Assembly (NCBI GenBank): GCA_021795235.1
Contig: JAJYPP010000018.1
Span: 1-54,625 of the forward strand
DNA length: 54,625 nt
From: a bacterium
GTDB taxonomy: Bacteria; Chloroflexota; Dormibacteria; Aeolococcales; Bog-877
Reading direction: 5' to 3'
The notes under the pieces: generated by a model
What the model saw: only the letters and a program-made list of their open reading frames with translations
The model's database searches: none
Told to the model about the DNA's origin: nothing
Translations under genes and position numbers: made by a program
In this document: positions 22,715 to 31,226 of the stretch, one piece after another
Layout of the letters: each line of letters begins with the position of its first letter
Position numbering within the stretch: the first letter of the stretch is position 1

Positions 22715-23689
22715 TCAGGCGAGCCGGGGCTGCCTGACCAGGTTTTGCAGAAGAGCGGGGCGGTTGTCCAGTTCGTCGGCGGTCCTGGCCACCGCGAACT
22801 CGTACACCGGCGAGACCCGCAGCGGCCTGGGGAAGAGCTGCTTGGTTGAGCGGAGCCACACCCGTAGCCCCTGATGCGCCACCTTGTGGGCCGGGGTCCA
22901 GCGGATGCGGTAGTGCCTGCGGATCACGTCCGGCAGCAGGCCCGCCGTGATGAAGCCGGTCAGCTCGGCCAGACCCTTGGGGCCGCTCATCCCCAGGCGC
23001 GGCACCAGGATCACGTCCGCGACCGCTCTTGAGCCCGCCCCTGGGAGAGCTATTCCGGAGTCGATCTGGCCGTCAATCCAGCCCCTCATGTCAGCTACGC
23101 TCCGCCAACCCGTGCCTTCGGCGACGCCCATGATCTTGATCACCGCATCCCACTCTCTGACGAAGCGATCCTGCTGCCGCTGGCTCAACCCTCCGATCAG
23201 CTGGTTGTGGGTGTCCAGCATGGAGTCGACCAGGGTGCCGTGGACCCAGAGCAGGAGGTCCCGGTCCCGCGCCTGGTAGGCCGACCCGGGAGCCCAGCGG
23301 CTGGTGGCGTGATCCTTCGGCAGCGCGCCCTCCACCTTGCGGTGCAGCCGGTTCACCTGTCTGGTCGCCGCCAGGGCCTCGTCGCTGGTGCCGAAGACCA
23401 CGCTGGTGACCCAGGCCACAGTCCGCTGGAAGCGGCCCACGGGGTCGGTGGTGAAGTCGCTGTGGTCCAAGGCGCCCTGAGCCACCAGCGGGTGGGCCAC
23501 CTGCATCAGCAGGGCGCGGGAGGCGCCCAGCAGGAGCATCGGCTCACGCATCACCTGCCAGGTGACCGTGCTGGGGCCGAACAAGCCCGGCTCTGGTTCG
23601 GTTGACGAGATCGGAAAGGGACCGGCCGGGGGCAGGCCCGACGCGAGCAACCAGAGCAGATCCGACCTCGTCGGCAGTTTGAGTTCCAT
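22715..23689 (-). CDS. MpaB/latex-clearing-type oxygenase family protein (DUF2236)
   Basis: This 324-residue protein has the signature of the DUF2236 family: LLGASRALLMQVAHPLVAQG, then VGRFQRTVAWVTSVVFG and NRLHRKVEG, LLLWVHGTLVDSML and the C-terminal KVAHQGLRVW. The family includes mycophenolic-acid MpaB' and rubber oxygenase Lcp, haem enzymes in characterised cases; the conserved His in QVAHPL and WVHGTL fit. The substrate is unknown. It converges with the phosphatase gene. Confidence 0.75.
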   Translation of the reverse strand: MELKLPTRSDLLWLLASGLPPAGPFPISSTEPEPGLFGPSTVTWQVMREPMLLLGASRALLMQVAHPLVAQGALDHSDFTTDPVGRFQRTVAWVTSVVFGTSDEALAATRQVNRLHRKVEGALPKDHATSRWAPGSAYQARDRDLLLWVHGTLVDSMLDTHNQLIGGLSQRQQDRFVREWDAVIKIMGVAEGTGWRSVADMRGWIDGQIDSGIALPGAGSRAVADVILVPRLGMSGPKGLAELTGFITAGLLPDVIRRHYRIRWTPAHKVAHQGLRVWLRSTKQLFPRPLRVSPVYEFAVARTADELDNRPALLQNLVRQPRLA

Positions 23690-23806
23690 GTCCCCAGGTT
23701 ATCGCGGGTTCTCCCTGCACCGCCGCGTCCGATCTCCGGACCGGCCTGCTCTGATCGCCTCCGCTTGCCAAACCACCGACGGCTCGACTGCTTGGGCGAA
23801 GGCTGG

Positions 23807-23842
23807 CACCGGTCACCCGGTCGACACCGGTCACCGGGTTGA
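23807..23842. repeat. Two tandem 18-bp units in the divergent intergenic region
   Basis: CACCGGTCACCCGGTCGA is followed at once by CACCGGTCACCGGGTTGA, with 16 of 18 bases identical. The pair lies between the start of the minus-strand oxygenase gene and the plus-strand nitrobindin-like gene, where a regulator could serve both promoters. No regulator gene is adjacent. Confidence 0.5.
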
Positions 23843-23934
23843 CGGACACGGCGGCCCTGCTCTGGGGTGGTTGCGGGCGGGCATCGTGCTCACTCCACCT
23901 TGACCCTCGCGCGAGCCGTGCCTAAGGTCATCCC

Positions 23935-24417
23935 ATGGCATCTCCCTCACTGGAGCAGGTCGTCGACCCATTCCGGTTCCTCTGCGGGCATTGGCAGGGG
24001 CGAGGAGCCGGCCGGTGGGACCCCGGCGAGGGCTTCGAATATCGCGAGGACCTGCGCTTGGAACTGATTCCAGACCGCGCTTTGATTCGCATCGCCCAGT
24101 GGACATTCGAGGTCCCGTCGGGAGCTCTCAGCCACTCCGAACAGGGATACCTGCGGCTCTTTCCGGAGGGGGAGGCGGAGCTCGTGCTGGCGATCCCGGC
24201 GGGCTACACCGAGGTCCATCAGGGCAAAGTGGAAGGGCAGTCCCTGCAGTTCAAGCTGCTCCACCTGGGTCTGGCCCCGAGAGCTCGTCCTCTCAGCGCC
24301 ACCAGACGCAGCCTGGAGTTGTGCGGTGGCCGCCTGCGGCACCGGATCGACATCGCGGTCGGTGCGGGAGAGCCGGTCGCCCATGTTGCCTCGACTCTGG
24401 ACCGGGTTGCCGAGTGA
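23935..24417 (+). CDS. Nitrobindin/THAP4-like beta-barrel protein (FABP-like family)
   Basis: This 160-residue protein starts the family pattern with FRFLCGHWQGRGAGRWDPGE, then FEYREDLRLELI, a series of amphipathic strands and an end VAHVASTLDRV, where the His could be the proximal haem ligand. Nitrobindins bind haem in a ten-stranded barrel and isomerise peroxynitrite; not all relatives bind haem. The usual Arg/Gly residues are partly different, so haem binding is uncertain. The gene is followed by kynureninase in the same direction. Confidence 0.65.
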   Translation: MASPSLEQVVDPFRFLCGHWQGRGAGRWDPGEGFEYREDLRLELIPDRALIRIAQWTFEVPSGALSHSEQGYLRLFPEGEAELVLAIPAGYTEVHQGKVEGQSLQFKLLHLGLAPRARPLSATRRSLELCGGRLRHRIDIAVGAGEPVAHVASTLDRVAE

Positions 24418-24493
24418 GGACAGTTGGGCGGGAACTCGAGTGACCGGTCGACGGCTTAGCCCTGCTGCCTCCGGGCGCGAGGAGGCCATCCGC

Positions 24494-25720
24494 ATGGACG
24501 AGGAGGATCCCATCGGCTGGGCCAGAAACCTCTTCCTCACGGCCGACGACCAGCCCATCTACCTGGATGGGAACTCGCTGGGCATGCTGCCTCGGCGGTC
24601 TCTAGAGCGGGTCGACCGCCTGCTTCGCCACGACTGGGGCCGGGGCCTGGTGCGGTCCTGGGATACCTGGATGGACCTGCCGGCTGTGGTCGGAGACCTG
24701 GTGGGGACCGAGTTGCTGGGGGCCGCGCCCGGGCAGACGGTGATCAGTGATGCCACCACCGTCAACCTCTACAAGCTCGCCAGCGCGGCCCTGGACGCCC
24801 GCCCGGGGAGATCGGTCATAGTCTCCGACAGCGCCAACTTTCCAACTGATCGCTACCTCCTGGAGGGGCTGGCGCAAGCCCGGGGCATGGCCCTGACGCT
24901 GGTGGACTTTCCCGAGGTCGAGGGACCGAGCCCCGAGCTCCTGGCCCCTCACCTGAACGCCGAGACCGCCCTGGTCAGCCTCTCCCATGTCGACTACCGA
25001 TCCGGGGCGATGGCCGACATGATGGCGATCAACGAGGTCATTCACCGGTCGGGGGCCCTGGGGCTGTGGGACCTGTGCCACTCTGCGGGGGCGGTGCCTG
25101 TGGAGCTGGACCGGACCGGCTCGGACCTGGCCGCCGGCTGCACCTACAAGTATCTCAATGCCGGCCCGGGGTCGCCGGCCTTTCTGTACGTGCGGCGCGA
25201 ATTGCAACGGTCCCTGCGGCAGCCCATCTGGGGCTGGTTCGGTCAGGTCGACCAGTTCGCCATGGGGCCGGGGTTCAATCCCGTCGAGGGGATGGCCAGG
25301 TTCCAGAGCGGATCGCCGAACGTGGTAGGGATAGCCCTGGTGCAGGAGGGAGCCCGCCTGCTGGCCGAAATCGGGATTCACCGGATCCGAGCCAAGAGCA
25401 TTCGGCTGACCAGCCTGCTGGTGGACCGCTTCCGGGAATGGCTGGCCCCGCTCGGTTTCGCGCTCCTGACCCCCACGGACCCGGAGCGCCGCGGATCTCA
25501 GATCTGCCTCGGCCACCCTTACGCTCAGGGCATCTGCCGTGCGCTCATTGAGGAGGGATCCGTGATCGCAGACTTCCGGCCCCCGGATCGGCTCCGCCTG
25601 GGGCTGGCGGCGCCGACCACCCGCTTCGTCGATGTGCATGATGCCGCCTGGCGAATCAAGGAGGTGACTGAGTCGGGCGCATTCCAGTTCCGCGGCGACC
25701 GGGCCGTCGGGATCAGCTGA
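24494..25720 (+). CDS. kynU: Kynureninase (PLP-dependent)
   Basis: This 408-residue fold-type-I PLP enzyme has YLDGNSLGMLPRRS at the start, SHVDYRSGAMADM, WDLCHSAGAVPVEL and the PLP-lysine motif AGCTYKYLNAGPGSPAFLYV (Lys near residue 218). It also has GWFGQVDQFAMGP, as in true kynureninases. It cleaves kynurenine (or 3-hydroxykynurenine) to anthranilate and alanine. GAGGAGG before ATG 24494 decides the start; GTG 24440 would add 18 residues. No tryptophan dioxygenase or formamidase gene lies nearby. Its end overlaps the convergent peptidase gene by eight bases. Confidence 0.9.
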   Translation: MDEEDPIGWARNLFLTADDQPIYLDGNSLGMLPRRSLERVDRLLRHDWGRGLVRSWDTWMDLPAVVGDLVGTELLGAAPGQTVISDATTVNLYKLASAALDARPGRSVIVSDSANFPTDRYLLEGLAQARGMALTLVDFPEVEGPSPELLAPHLNAETALVSLSHVDYRSGAMADMMAINEVIHRSGALGLWDLCHSAGAVPVELDRTGSDLAAGCTYKYLNAGPGSPAFLYVRRELQRSLRQPIWGWFGQVDQFAMGPGFNPVEGMARFQSGSPNVVGIALVQEGARLLAEIGIHRIRAKSIRLTSLLVDRFREWLAPLGFALLTPTDPERRGSQICLGHPYAQGICRALIEEGSVIADFRPPDRLRLGLAAPTTRFVDVHDAAWRIKEVTESGAFQFRGDRAVGIS

Positions 25721-27542
25721 GGCGCGACCGCTCAGGCGGGGCGGCCAACGACAGCAGTGGGACCAGGAATTCCAGGACCTGGGCGGTCAGCGCCACGTCC
25801 TGATCCACCACCATGGCGGTGTGCCCGGCCGGGTAGTGGTGGAAGGTTACCTCCTGGCCCAGCTCCTCCAGCCGCCTGACGTAGACCTCCACCTGGTGAT
25901 ACGGGCAGCGGCTGTCGTTCTCGCCGGCCTGAACCAGCACAGGCGCGCGCACCTGGGTCGCATAGGTCATGGGCGAGCGCTCCCGGAAGAGGTCCGGAAC
26001 CTCCATGGGGCTGCCCCCGAACAGGGACCGGTCCATCGCTTGGAGGGGCTCCGACTCCTCGGCGAAGGCGAGCTCGTAATCGGCGACGGGAACCCGCGCC
26101 ACTCCGCCCGCAAACAGCTCCGGGTGCCGCCCCAGGCCGAGCAGGGCAATGTAGCCGCCCCAGGACGCTCCCATCAGCACTATCCGCTCCCGGGCGGCCA
26201 GACCCTTGGCCACCAGGTCGGCCACCCCGCGGGCGACATCCTCCACCTCAGGGAAGCCGGGATTCCCGTTCAGCTGATCCATGTGGTCCCGCCCGTACCC
26301 GGTGCTGCCCCGATAGTTGGGGGCTGCCACCAGCAGGCCGTGGTCCACCAGGGCCGCCATCGCGGGCGAGAACGAGTCGTCGAGATGCCAGTGCGGGCCG
26401 CCGTGAATCCAGATCACGGTCGGGTGCGGGGCGTTCCCCCGCGGGACCGCCAGGAAGCCATGGATCCTCCGCCCGCCCTCCGTCTCGTAGCGCCAGTTGC
26501 GGAAGCCCACCGACCGTGGCGGCCGGGCGCCCGGCGGACGGAGTACCTCTTCGCCCGCGGGCAGCTCGAGCAGTCTGGTAGCGCGAGCGGCACTGCTGCA
26601 CAGGGCCCAGACCCTGCCATCCGGGCGCACCCGGGCCTCGACAGTGCCGGCGGGACCGTCGATCCGAGTCAGCCGGGTCGGGTCGAGATCCAGCCGCCAG
26701 AGCCGGTGGCGGCCGTCGAGCAGCTGCCGCACGAGCAGCGCCCCTCCGTCGGGGAACCAGTCCAGCGCCTCCACCTCACCTCGCAGGCCGGCGGCCAGGC
26801 GCTGCACCTCGTGGCGCCTCGGCCACCACAGCAGGGGGCGGGTGTGCCCCGGTTGATCGTCGTTCACCGCCAGGCACGGCTCGCTCCCGCGGGGCCGGAA
26901 TCCGGCGGAACTGAGGTGGGAGCGGCCCTTGGCAGCCAGCTGGCTCACCAAGCTTCCATCCCCCGCATCCAGGACCTTGAGATCGGGATGGATGGAGTCG
27001 CCGTGGTCGGCGGCCGAGATGAGCGCATAGCGGTCCTCTCGACTCAGGGCCAGAGCGATCACCTCCTGGGGCTGGTGGAGGATCATCCTGAACCTGGGCT
27101 TGGGCCCGGTGCCAGCAGTGAAGATGGAGAACCCGCCCTGGTCGGCCAAGCCGACCAGGACCGAGCTGCCGCCCCAGGCGAGGCCCGACTCCCAGCTCGG
27201 AGTCGCTCCGGGAACCAGGTCTCGGGTCTCACCGCCTGTGAAGTTCCGGGTCCGCCAGCCCCCCAGCTCATCCCCGGTGTCATCGTCGAACCAGATCACC
27301 GACTCACCATCGGGGCTGATGTCGGCAGTGCGGTTGCCGACCGCTCCCTGGGTCAGGCGCCGGTGCTCGCCCTGTGCCAGCTCCCAGGTCCAGCCCTGCC
27401 ATGTGCCGCTGCGCGAAGAGCTGTAGACCAGGCGGTCGGGCTGCTCCCTGGCCCAGCGCGGCAGATCCAGGCTCGGACTACGAAACCGGCGCTCCCAGAG
27501 CGGTGGCCGAATCCGGCTTCTGGCCACTGGAGCCGACGGCAT
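25713..27542 (-). CDS. S9-family serine peptidase (prolyl oligopeptidase/acylaminoacyl peptidase type)
   Basis: This 609-residue protein has an N-terminal beta-propeller of repeated Asp/Trp motifs (residues ~1-340) and a C-terminal alpha/beta hydrolase. The catalytic triad is visible: Ser in GASWGGYIALL, Asp in AGENDSRCPYH and His in YPAGHTAMV. The oxyanion-type HGGPHW is also present. It should cleave short peptides in the cytosol; no signal peptide. ATG 27542 is preferred, with 27617 an alternative 25 residues longer. About 100 bases separate it from the upstream iron permease gene. Confidence 0.85.
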   Translation of the reverse strand: MPSAPVARSRIRPPLWERRFRSPSLDLPRWAREQPDRLVYSSSRSGTWQGWTWELAQGEHRRLTQGAVGNRTADISPDGESVIWFDDDTGDELGGWRTRNFTGGETRDLVPGATPSWESGLAWGGSSVLVGLADQGGFSIFTAGTGPKPRFRMILHQPQEVIALALSREDRYALISAADHGDSIHPDLKVLDAGDGSLVSQLAAKGRSHLSSAGFRPRGSEPCLAVNDDQPGHTRPLLWWPRRHEVQRLAAGLRGEVEALDWFPDGGALLVRQLLDGRHRLWRLDLDPTRLTRIDGPAGTVEARVRPDGRVWALCSSAARATRLLELPAGEEVLRPPGARPPRSVGFRNWRYETEGGRRIHGFLAVPRGNAPHPTVIWIHGGPHWHLDDSFSPAMAALVDHGLLVAAPNYRGSTGYGRDHMDQLNGNPGFPEVEDVARGVADLVAKGLAARERIVLMGASWGGYIALLGLGRHPELFAGGVARVPVADYELAFAEESEPLQAMDRSLFGGSPMEVPDLFRERSPMTYATQVRAPVLVQAGENDSRCPYHQVEVYVRRLEELGQEVTFHHYPAGHTAMVVDQDVALTAQVLEFLVPLLSLAAPPERSRLS

Positions 27543-27641
27543 CGGTTCCAACCTACTCCCTTGCGGCCGCCCTGGCCATGGCGATGCGGGTCCGGGCGTG
27601 TGCTTGCCTTCGTGCATGTTATGGCTGTAGCCCGCCGGATG

Positions 27642-28505
27642 TCAGCTGACCGTCGGTGCCACCTTGGGCCGGCTGGGACGAGTCGATATCCACACGAATC
27701 CGCCCACCGCCGCCAGCAGGTAGGCCAGGTAGACGGACACCTGGAGGCCGGTGGGCTGGGCGGCGTAGCCCAAGAAGGTGTGCAGGATGTCGCCGAGGGC
27801 CCCCCCTTCACTGAGGATGCCGGAGGTGTTCCAGAGGGGATGGCTGAGATATGGCAGCCAGTGCAGCTGCTGCAGATTCTCGATGGCATCCGCCAGCAGC
27901 CCCGCGGCGAACAGCATCAGCAGCGTGCCCACGATGCGAAAGAACCTGCCCAGGTCGAGGCGGTGGCCGACCCGGAAGATGGCCCACGCGATCAGCAGCG
28001 CTCCCCCGATGCCCAGCGCCGCTCCCAATGCGGCGGCTGGTACCGAGGCGGCGAAGTTGGCCGGCGTGGTGGCGGTGGCGAAGAATATGGCCAGGGTGAA
28101 GACCACCGTCTCCAGCCCCTCGCGCCCCACCGCCTGGAAGGCCAGTAGGGCCAGACTCCAGCGCGCCCCACGTCCCATGGCGGAGTCCGCCTTGGCCCGC
28201 AACTCGGCGGAGAGCGATCTGGCGTGGGAGTGCATCCAGAAGGTCATGTAGGTGAGCACCGAGCAGGCCAGCAGGAAGGTGCCGGTTTCGAAGATCGTCT
28301 GCACCCACGAGCCCGTGTAGGTGTGGATAAACACGAAGGCGGCCGCCCCGCCCCCGAACGCCAGCACCAGCGCCGCTCCCACCCCCATGTAGACGTCCCG
28401 AAAGTGCTCGCGGCGGCCGCTGCGGTCCAGGTAGGCGAGCAGGATCGCCACGATCATGCTCGCCTCCACGCCCTCGCGGAGGAAAATGACGAAGGTCGGT
28501 AGCAA
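27642..28505 (-). CDS. FTR1-family high-affinity iron permease
   Basis: This 287-residue membrane protein has about seven hydrophobic segments and two REXXE iron-binding motifs: REGVEASM near residue 10 and REGLETVV near 129. These mark FTR1/EfeU permeases. EfeO and EfeB are not adjacent, so this may be an FTR1-only system or work with genes elsewhere. About 75 bases upstream, 28578-28589 holds a direct repeat of AGGCTA, but I see no clear iron-box palindrome. Confidence 0.88.
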   Translation of the reverse strand: MLPTFVIFLREGVEASMIVAILLAYLDRSGRREHFRDVYMGVGAALVLAFGGGAAAFVFIHTYTGSWVQTIFETGTFLLACSVLTYMTFWMHSHARSLSAELRAKADSAMGRGARWSLALLAFQAVGREGLETVVFTLAIFFATATTPANFAASVPAAALGAALGIGGALLIAWAIFRVGHRLDLGRFFRIVGTLLMLFAAGLLADAIENLQQLHWLPYLSHPLWNTSGILSEGGALGDILHTFLGYAAQPTGLQVSVYLAYLLAAVGGFVWISTRPSRPKVAPTVS

Positions 28506-28882
28506 GACGGGCTTCTCCTCGAGCAGGTGCAGGCAGGTGGCGCGTCGGTTGGCTTGGACGCTCTTGGCTCCAAGTACAGGCTAAGGCTAGGTGGGCCAAA
28601 TCAGTGTGGTCAAGTCGGAATTGGCCACCGAACGGTCGGACGGCACCTCGCGGCATCAGGAGCCGTGAATTATTTGGCCTCGAAGGGGCCCGGGGTGGGG
28701 CCTTGTGGCTGGCGGAGTTGCTCGGCGTCCGGCCTCACGGTCACCGGGGTCGTCCAGCGCACCCGCGATCGGACGCCACCCGGCGTCGGCTCCGCTGGGT
28801 GGTGGCGGGTCACTCACGGTGGTGCGCCGCGGCTGGCAGAGCGCCCTGGGCTCGGCCGCCGTCAGTGCCATCTGGGAGATGG
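28506..28882. other. Gene-free stretch upstream of the iron permease
   Basis: Short frames here on both strands lack coding character. The FTR1 promoter must lie in the left part of this region. A direct repeat AGGCTAAGGCTA lies at 28578-28589. No RNA gene could be supported. Confidence 0.4.
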
Positions 28883-29206
28883 TCAGTCGGCGTCGTCCGC
28901 AGGCTCATATGGAGCGTGCAGTTGCTCCAGGAACTCCTCGTACTGATCCTCCGGGAGCCACTCCGCGGTCCTGAGCTCGCCGCTCCTGAACCAGGCGAAG
29001 CTCATGGCCACCGCGCCGCCCAGCAGGATGAAGGCGGCGACGTTGGGGAGCGAGAAGCTGTGGGTCAAGATGGGGATCAGCACCAGCCCCACCGCGACCG
29101 CGGCGTAGACGCCCCAGACCGCCCGCTCGGTGCGGGTCAAGCGTGGCACCGGAGGGATGGTGAGGGTGGGCTCTTGCTCTCCCAGATCGTTCGGCTGCGA
29201 GCTCAT
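28883..29206 (-). CDS. Small membrane protein with two helices
   Basis: The 107 residues comprise a cytosolic N-terminus (to ~30), two membrane helices (AVWGVYAAVAVGLVLIPIL and NVAAFILLGGAVAMSFAWF) and an acidic C-terminal tail (LPEDQYEEFLEQLHAPYEP). No family recognised. It is transcribed away from the DUF4097 gene; about 100 bases separate its start from the strong divergent promoter. Confidence 0.6.
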   Translation of the reverse strand: MSSQPNDLGEQEPTLTIPPVPRLTRTERAVWGVYAAVAVGLVLIPILTHSFSLPNVAAFILLGGAVAMSFAWFRSGELRTAEWLPEDQYEEFLEQLHAPYEPADDAD

Positions 29207-29310
29207 CCCAGCATCCTAACCAGACCGGCGGCCCGGTGCCCGTCCGGTCATCCGCTGCGACGCCTGGGTCCGAGATTAGTCCGTAAGCCTTACCAATCTG
29301 CATTTCAAAG

Positions 29311-29339
29311 TTGACATATTGGCAAATACTTGCTATAAA
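29311..29339 (+). promoter_or_regulatory. Near-consensus promoter, probably giving a leaderless transcript
   Basis: TTGACA (29311-29316), 17 bases, then TATAAA (29334-29339). The ATG of the next gene begins seven bases after the -10, just where transcription should start, and there is no ribosome binding site between. The surrounding ~50 bases are A/T-rich compared with the rest of the window. Confidence 0.75.
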
Positions 29340-29345
29340 TCAGCC

Positions 29346-30122
29346 ATGGCAAATGAGGACGCGATTCAAGAGTTGCTGCGGCAGGTGGCGGCGGGGGCGA
29401 TTTCGCCGGAGGAGGCCGCCGCCCGGGTCGGCCAGCTTCAGCACACCGCCGTAGCCGTCGGCGAGCAGCCGATAGAGCGGATCAAGGTGACCGGGCTCAT
29501 GCATCCCACCAAGATTCTGGGCGATCCCCAGGTCAAGGACGTGCTGGTGCAGGGGCCGCACCGGGCCGCCCGCGAGGGCGATGCCATGGTGGTGACGGGC
29601 ATGCCGGCCGGTCAGGACGGCGGTTGGTTTTCGTTCCGGTGGCCGGACCGACTTCCCTTCGGCCAGGGCAGCGCCGGCAGCCCGCTGCAGCCGGTCCTGA
29701 TCCGGATGAATCCCAACCTGCCTCTGGAGGTGGAGATGGCCGCCGGGCTGCTCACCGTCGAGGGGGTGCGCGGTCCCATCCGGGCTGACATCCAGGCCGG
29801 CAGCGCCAAGGTCGAGGGTTTCTCCCAGCCCATCGATCTGAACGTGACCTGGGGCACCGTTTCCGTGCGGGGCCTGCTCGACGCCGGCAGCTCGCGCATC
29901 CGCTGCGAGGCCGGCACCGTCAGGGTCAAGCTGGAGCGGGGCTCCAGTGTCCGGGTGGTCGCCCGCAGCACCCTCGGCAAGATCTCGCTACCCGGCGATT
30001 CGGCTGGCCTGTCCGAGGGGTGGACGATGGGTGGCGAGGTGCACGAGCGGACCATCGGGTCGGGCTTGGGGCATCTCGAGATCGAAGCCACCACCGGCGC
30101 GGTCTGGGTGGAGGAGGGGTGA
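29346..30122 (+). CDS. DUF4097-type beta-helix protein (YvlB/LiaX-like)
   Basis: This 258-residue protein starts with a short helical domain (IQELLRQVAAGAISPEEAAA, residues ~5-28), then repeats of short beta strands with a Gly/Val pattern (AAGLLTVEGVRGPIRADIQA, GSAKVEGFSQPIDL, EAGTVRVKLERGSSV, TTGAVWVEE). This is the parallel beta arrangement of DUF4097, seen in YvlB and LiaX, which are linked to cell-envelope stress. It forms an overlapping pair with a DUF2089 gene. The ATG at 29346 is set by the promoter position. Confidence 0.75.
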   Translation: MANEDAIQELLRQVAAGAISPEEAAARVGQLQHTAVAVGEQPIERIKVTGLMHPTKILGDPQVKDVLVQGPHRAAREGDAMVVTGMPAGQDGGWFSFRWPDRLPFGQGSAGSPLQPVLIRMNPNLPLEVEMAAGLLTVEGVRGPIRADIQAGSAKVEGFSQPIDLNVTWGTVSVRGLLDAGSSRIRCEAGTVRVKLERGSSVRVVARSTLGKISLPGDSAGLSEGWTMGGEVHERTIGSGLGHLEIEATTGAVWVEEG

Positions 30123-30493
30123 TCGAGCGCCGACCGCCGCGGAGCTGTCCGGTCTGCGGCGCGACCCTGCGTGTCAGCCGGCTGGGGTGTCACCACTGCG
30201 GCACCGAGCTGTCTGGCGATTTCGAGTCGTGCGAGTTCTGCTCGCTCGGTGCCGAAGATCGGGAGCTGCTGAAGATATTCCTGGGTTCCAGGGGCAACAT
30301 GAAGGCGCTCGAGCGCCAGCTCGGGGTGAGTTATCCCACCGCCAGGGCCCGCCTCGACGTCGTGCTGACCAAGGTGGGCATCGACGCCGGGTCAGCCCTG
30401 CCGCCGGAGAGCCCCCTGGATCTGCTGCAGGCGGTGGCGCGGGGTGAGGTGGAGGTCGCCGACGCGGCGCGGCGGCTTCTGGACCAGGCCTGA
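30119..30493 (+). CDS. DUF2089 zinc-ribbon/HTH regulator
   Basis: This 124-residue protein has six cysteines in three CxxC knuckles (CPVCGATL, CHHCGTEL, CEFC). A helix-turn-helix follows (LGSRGNMKALERQLGVSYPT, near residues 60-85), then a C-terminal helix pair (DLLQAVARGEVEVADAARRL) that resembles the N-terminal domain of its partner upstream. DUF2089 proteins are often encoded with DUF4097 proteins and are presumed to regulate them. The GTG overlaps the preceding stop by four bases. Confidence 0.75.
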   Translation: MIERRPPRSCPVCGATLRVSRLGCHHCGTELSGDFESCEFCSLGAEDRELLKIFLGSRGNMKALERQLGVSYPTARARLDVVLTKVGIDAGSALPPESPLDLLQAVARGEVEVADAARRLLDQA

Positions 30494-30503
30494 CCGTGAG
30501 GCG

Positions 30504-31226
30504 TCAGCGGAAGCCGTAGAGCCCTTCGTGGAAGTCCCCGGTGGTTGACCAGCGCTGGATCACCCGGTCCACCACCTCGTCGTCGACCACCTCCAGCCCC
30601 TGCTCGCGCGCATTGCCCTCGACTGCCTCCAGGACCTGTCCCTTGACGAAGTCCGGTACCCGCTCGAAGCGGCTCAGTGCGGAAGGGGTCCATTTCAGCC
30701 CCTCCGAGTGTCGCTCCTGGATGCGATGCGAGACCTGGCCCCACATCTGGTACTTGATCTCCATGATCTCGGGGGTGATCGTCGTTCCCAGGTTCTGCTT
30801 GTGTGCGGTCCACTCGACCCGCCACCGGGTGAGCTCCCGGCAGAACTCGGGCACGTCCGCCAGGCGCCGTTCGGCCTCCTCGGTCCAGGTGAAGGTTGGC
30901 AGGTTGCCCCGATCACTGAGGGGGTGTCCATAGCCCAGCTTCTTGCCCAAGCTCTCAATGAACTCGCTGCGGATCTCAGCCACGCCCTTGCGGTCGGCGC
31001 GTTGCTCGACGGCCCTCACGGCCATCTCCTGAGCCCGCTCGGGGTCCAGGTGGCTGCGCTCAGCACCCGCCTGGGCCCGCCGCATGGCCTCGACGTGGGC
31101 CTCCAGGTCCCAGCGCCCGGACGAGGGGTCGTGGGGTACCGGGCATGCCTCCGGCGGCTCTGGGGCCCCAACATCGACCGGGTTCGACCCTGTTCCCGGG
31201 AAGGGGCAGCGGGGAGCGTCAGTCAC
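30504..31226 (-). CDS. Protein with two PCP_red domains
   Basis: This 240-residue protein has a Cys/Pro N-terminus (CPFPG, CPVPHD). Two copies of a ~45-residue helical module follow: FTWTEEAERRLADVPEFCRE through ITPEIMEIKYQMW (~130-180) and LKWTPSALSRFERVPDFVKG through DEVVDRVIQRW (~190-235). This module is PCP_red, known from the C-terminus of the BchB subunit of light-independent protochlorophyllide reductase and from stand-alone proteins of unknown role. No chlorophyll genes are nearby. The GTG overlaps the MarR stop by eight bases, so the two form an operon. Confidence 0.7.
   Translation of the reverse strand: MTDAPRCPFPGTGSNPVDVGAPEPPEACPVPHDPSSGRWDLEAHVEAMRRAQAGAERSHLDPERAQEMAVRAVEQRADRKGVAEIRSEFIESLGKKLGYGHPLSDRGNLPTFTWTEEAERRLADVPEFCRELTRWRVEWTAHKQNLGTTITPEIMEIKYQMWGQVSHRIQERHSEGLKWTPSALSRFERVPDFVKGQVLEAVEGNAREQGLEVVDDEVVDRVIQRWSTTGDFHEGLYGFR

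Noticed and set aside
25821-28148. 775-codon plus-strand open frame
   Set aside because: It is antisense to the S9 peptidase and FTR1 genes, which have clear catalytic and REXXE motifs. Long antisense frames are common in GC-rich DNA.
28578-28589. AGGCTAAGGCTA upstream of the FTR1 gene as an iron box
   Set aside because: It is a direct repeat, not the palindrome required by DtxR-type regulators, so I list it only as a repeat.
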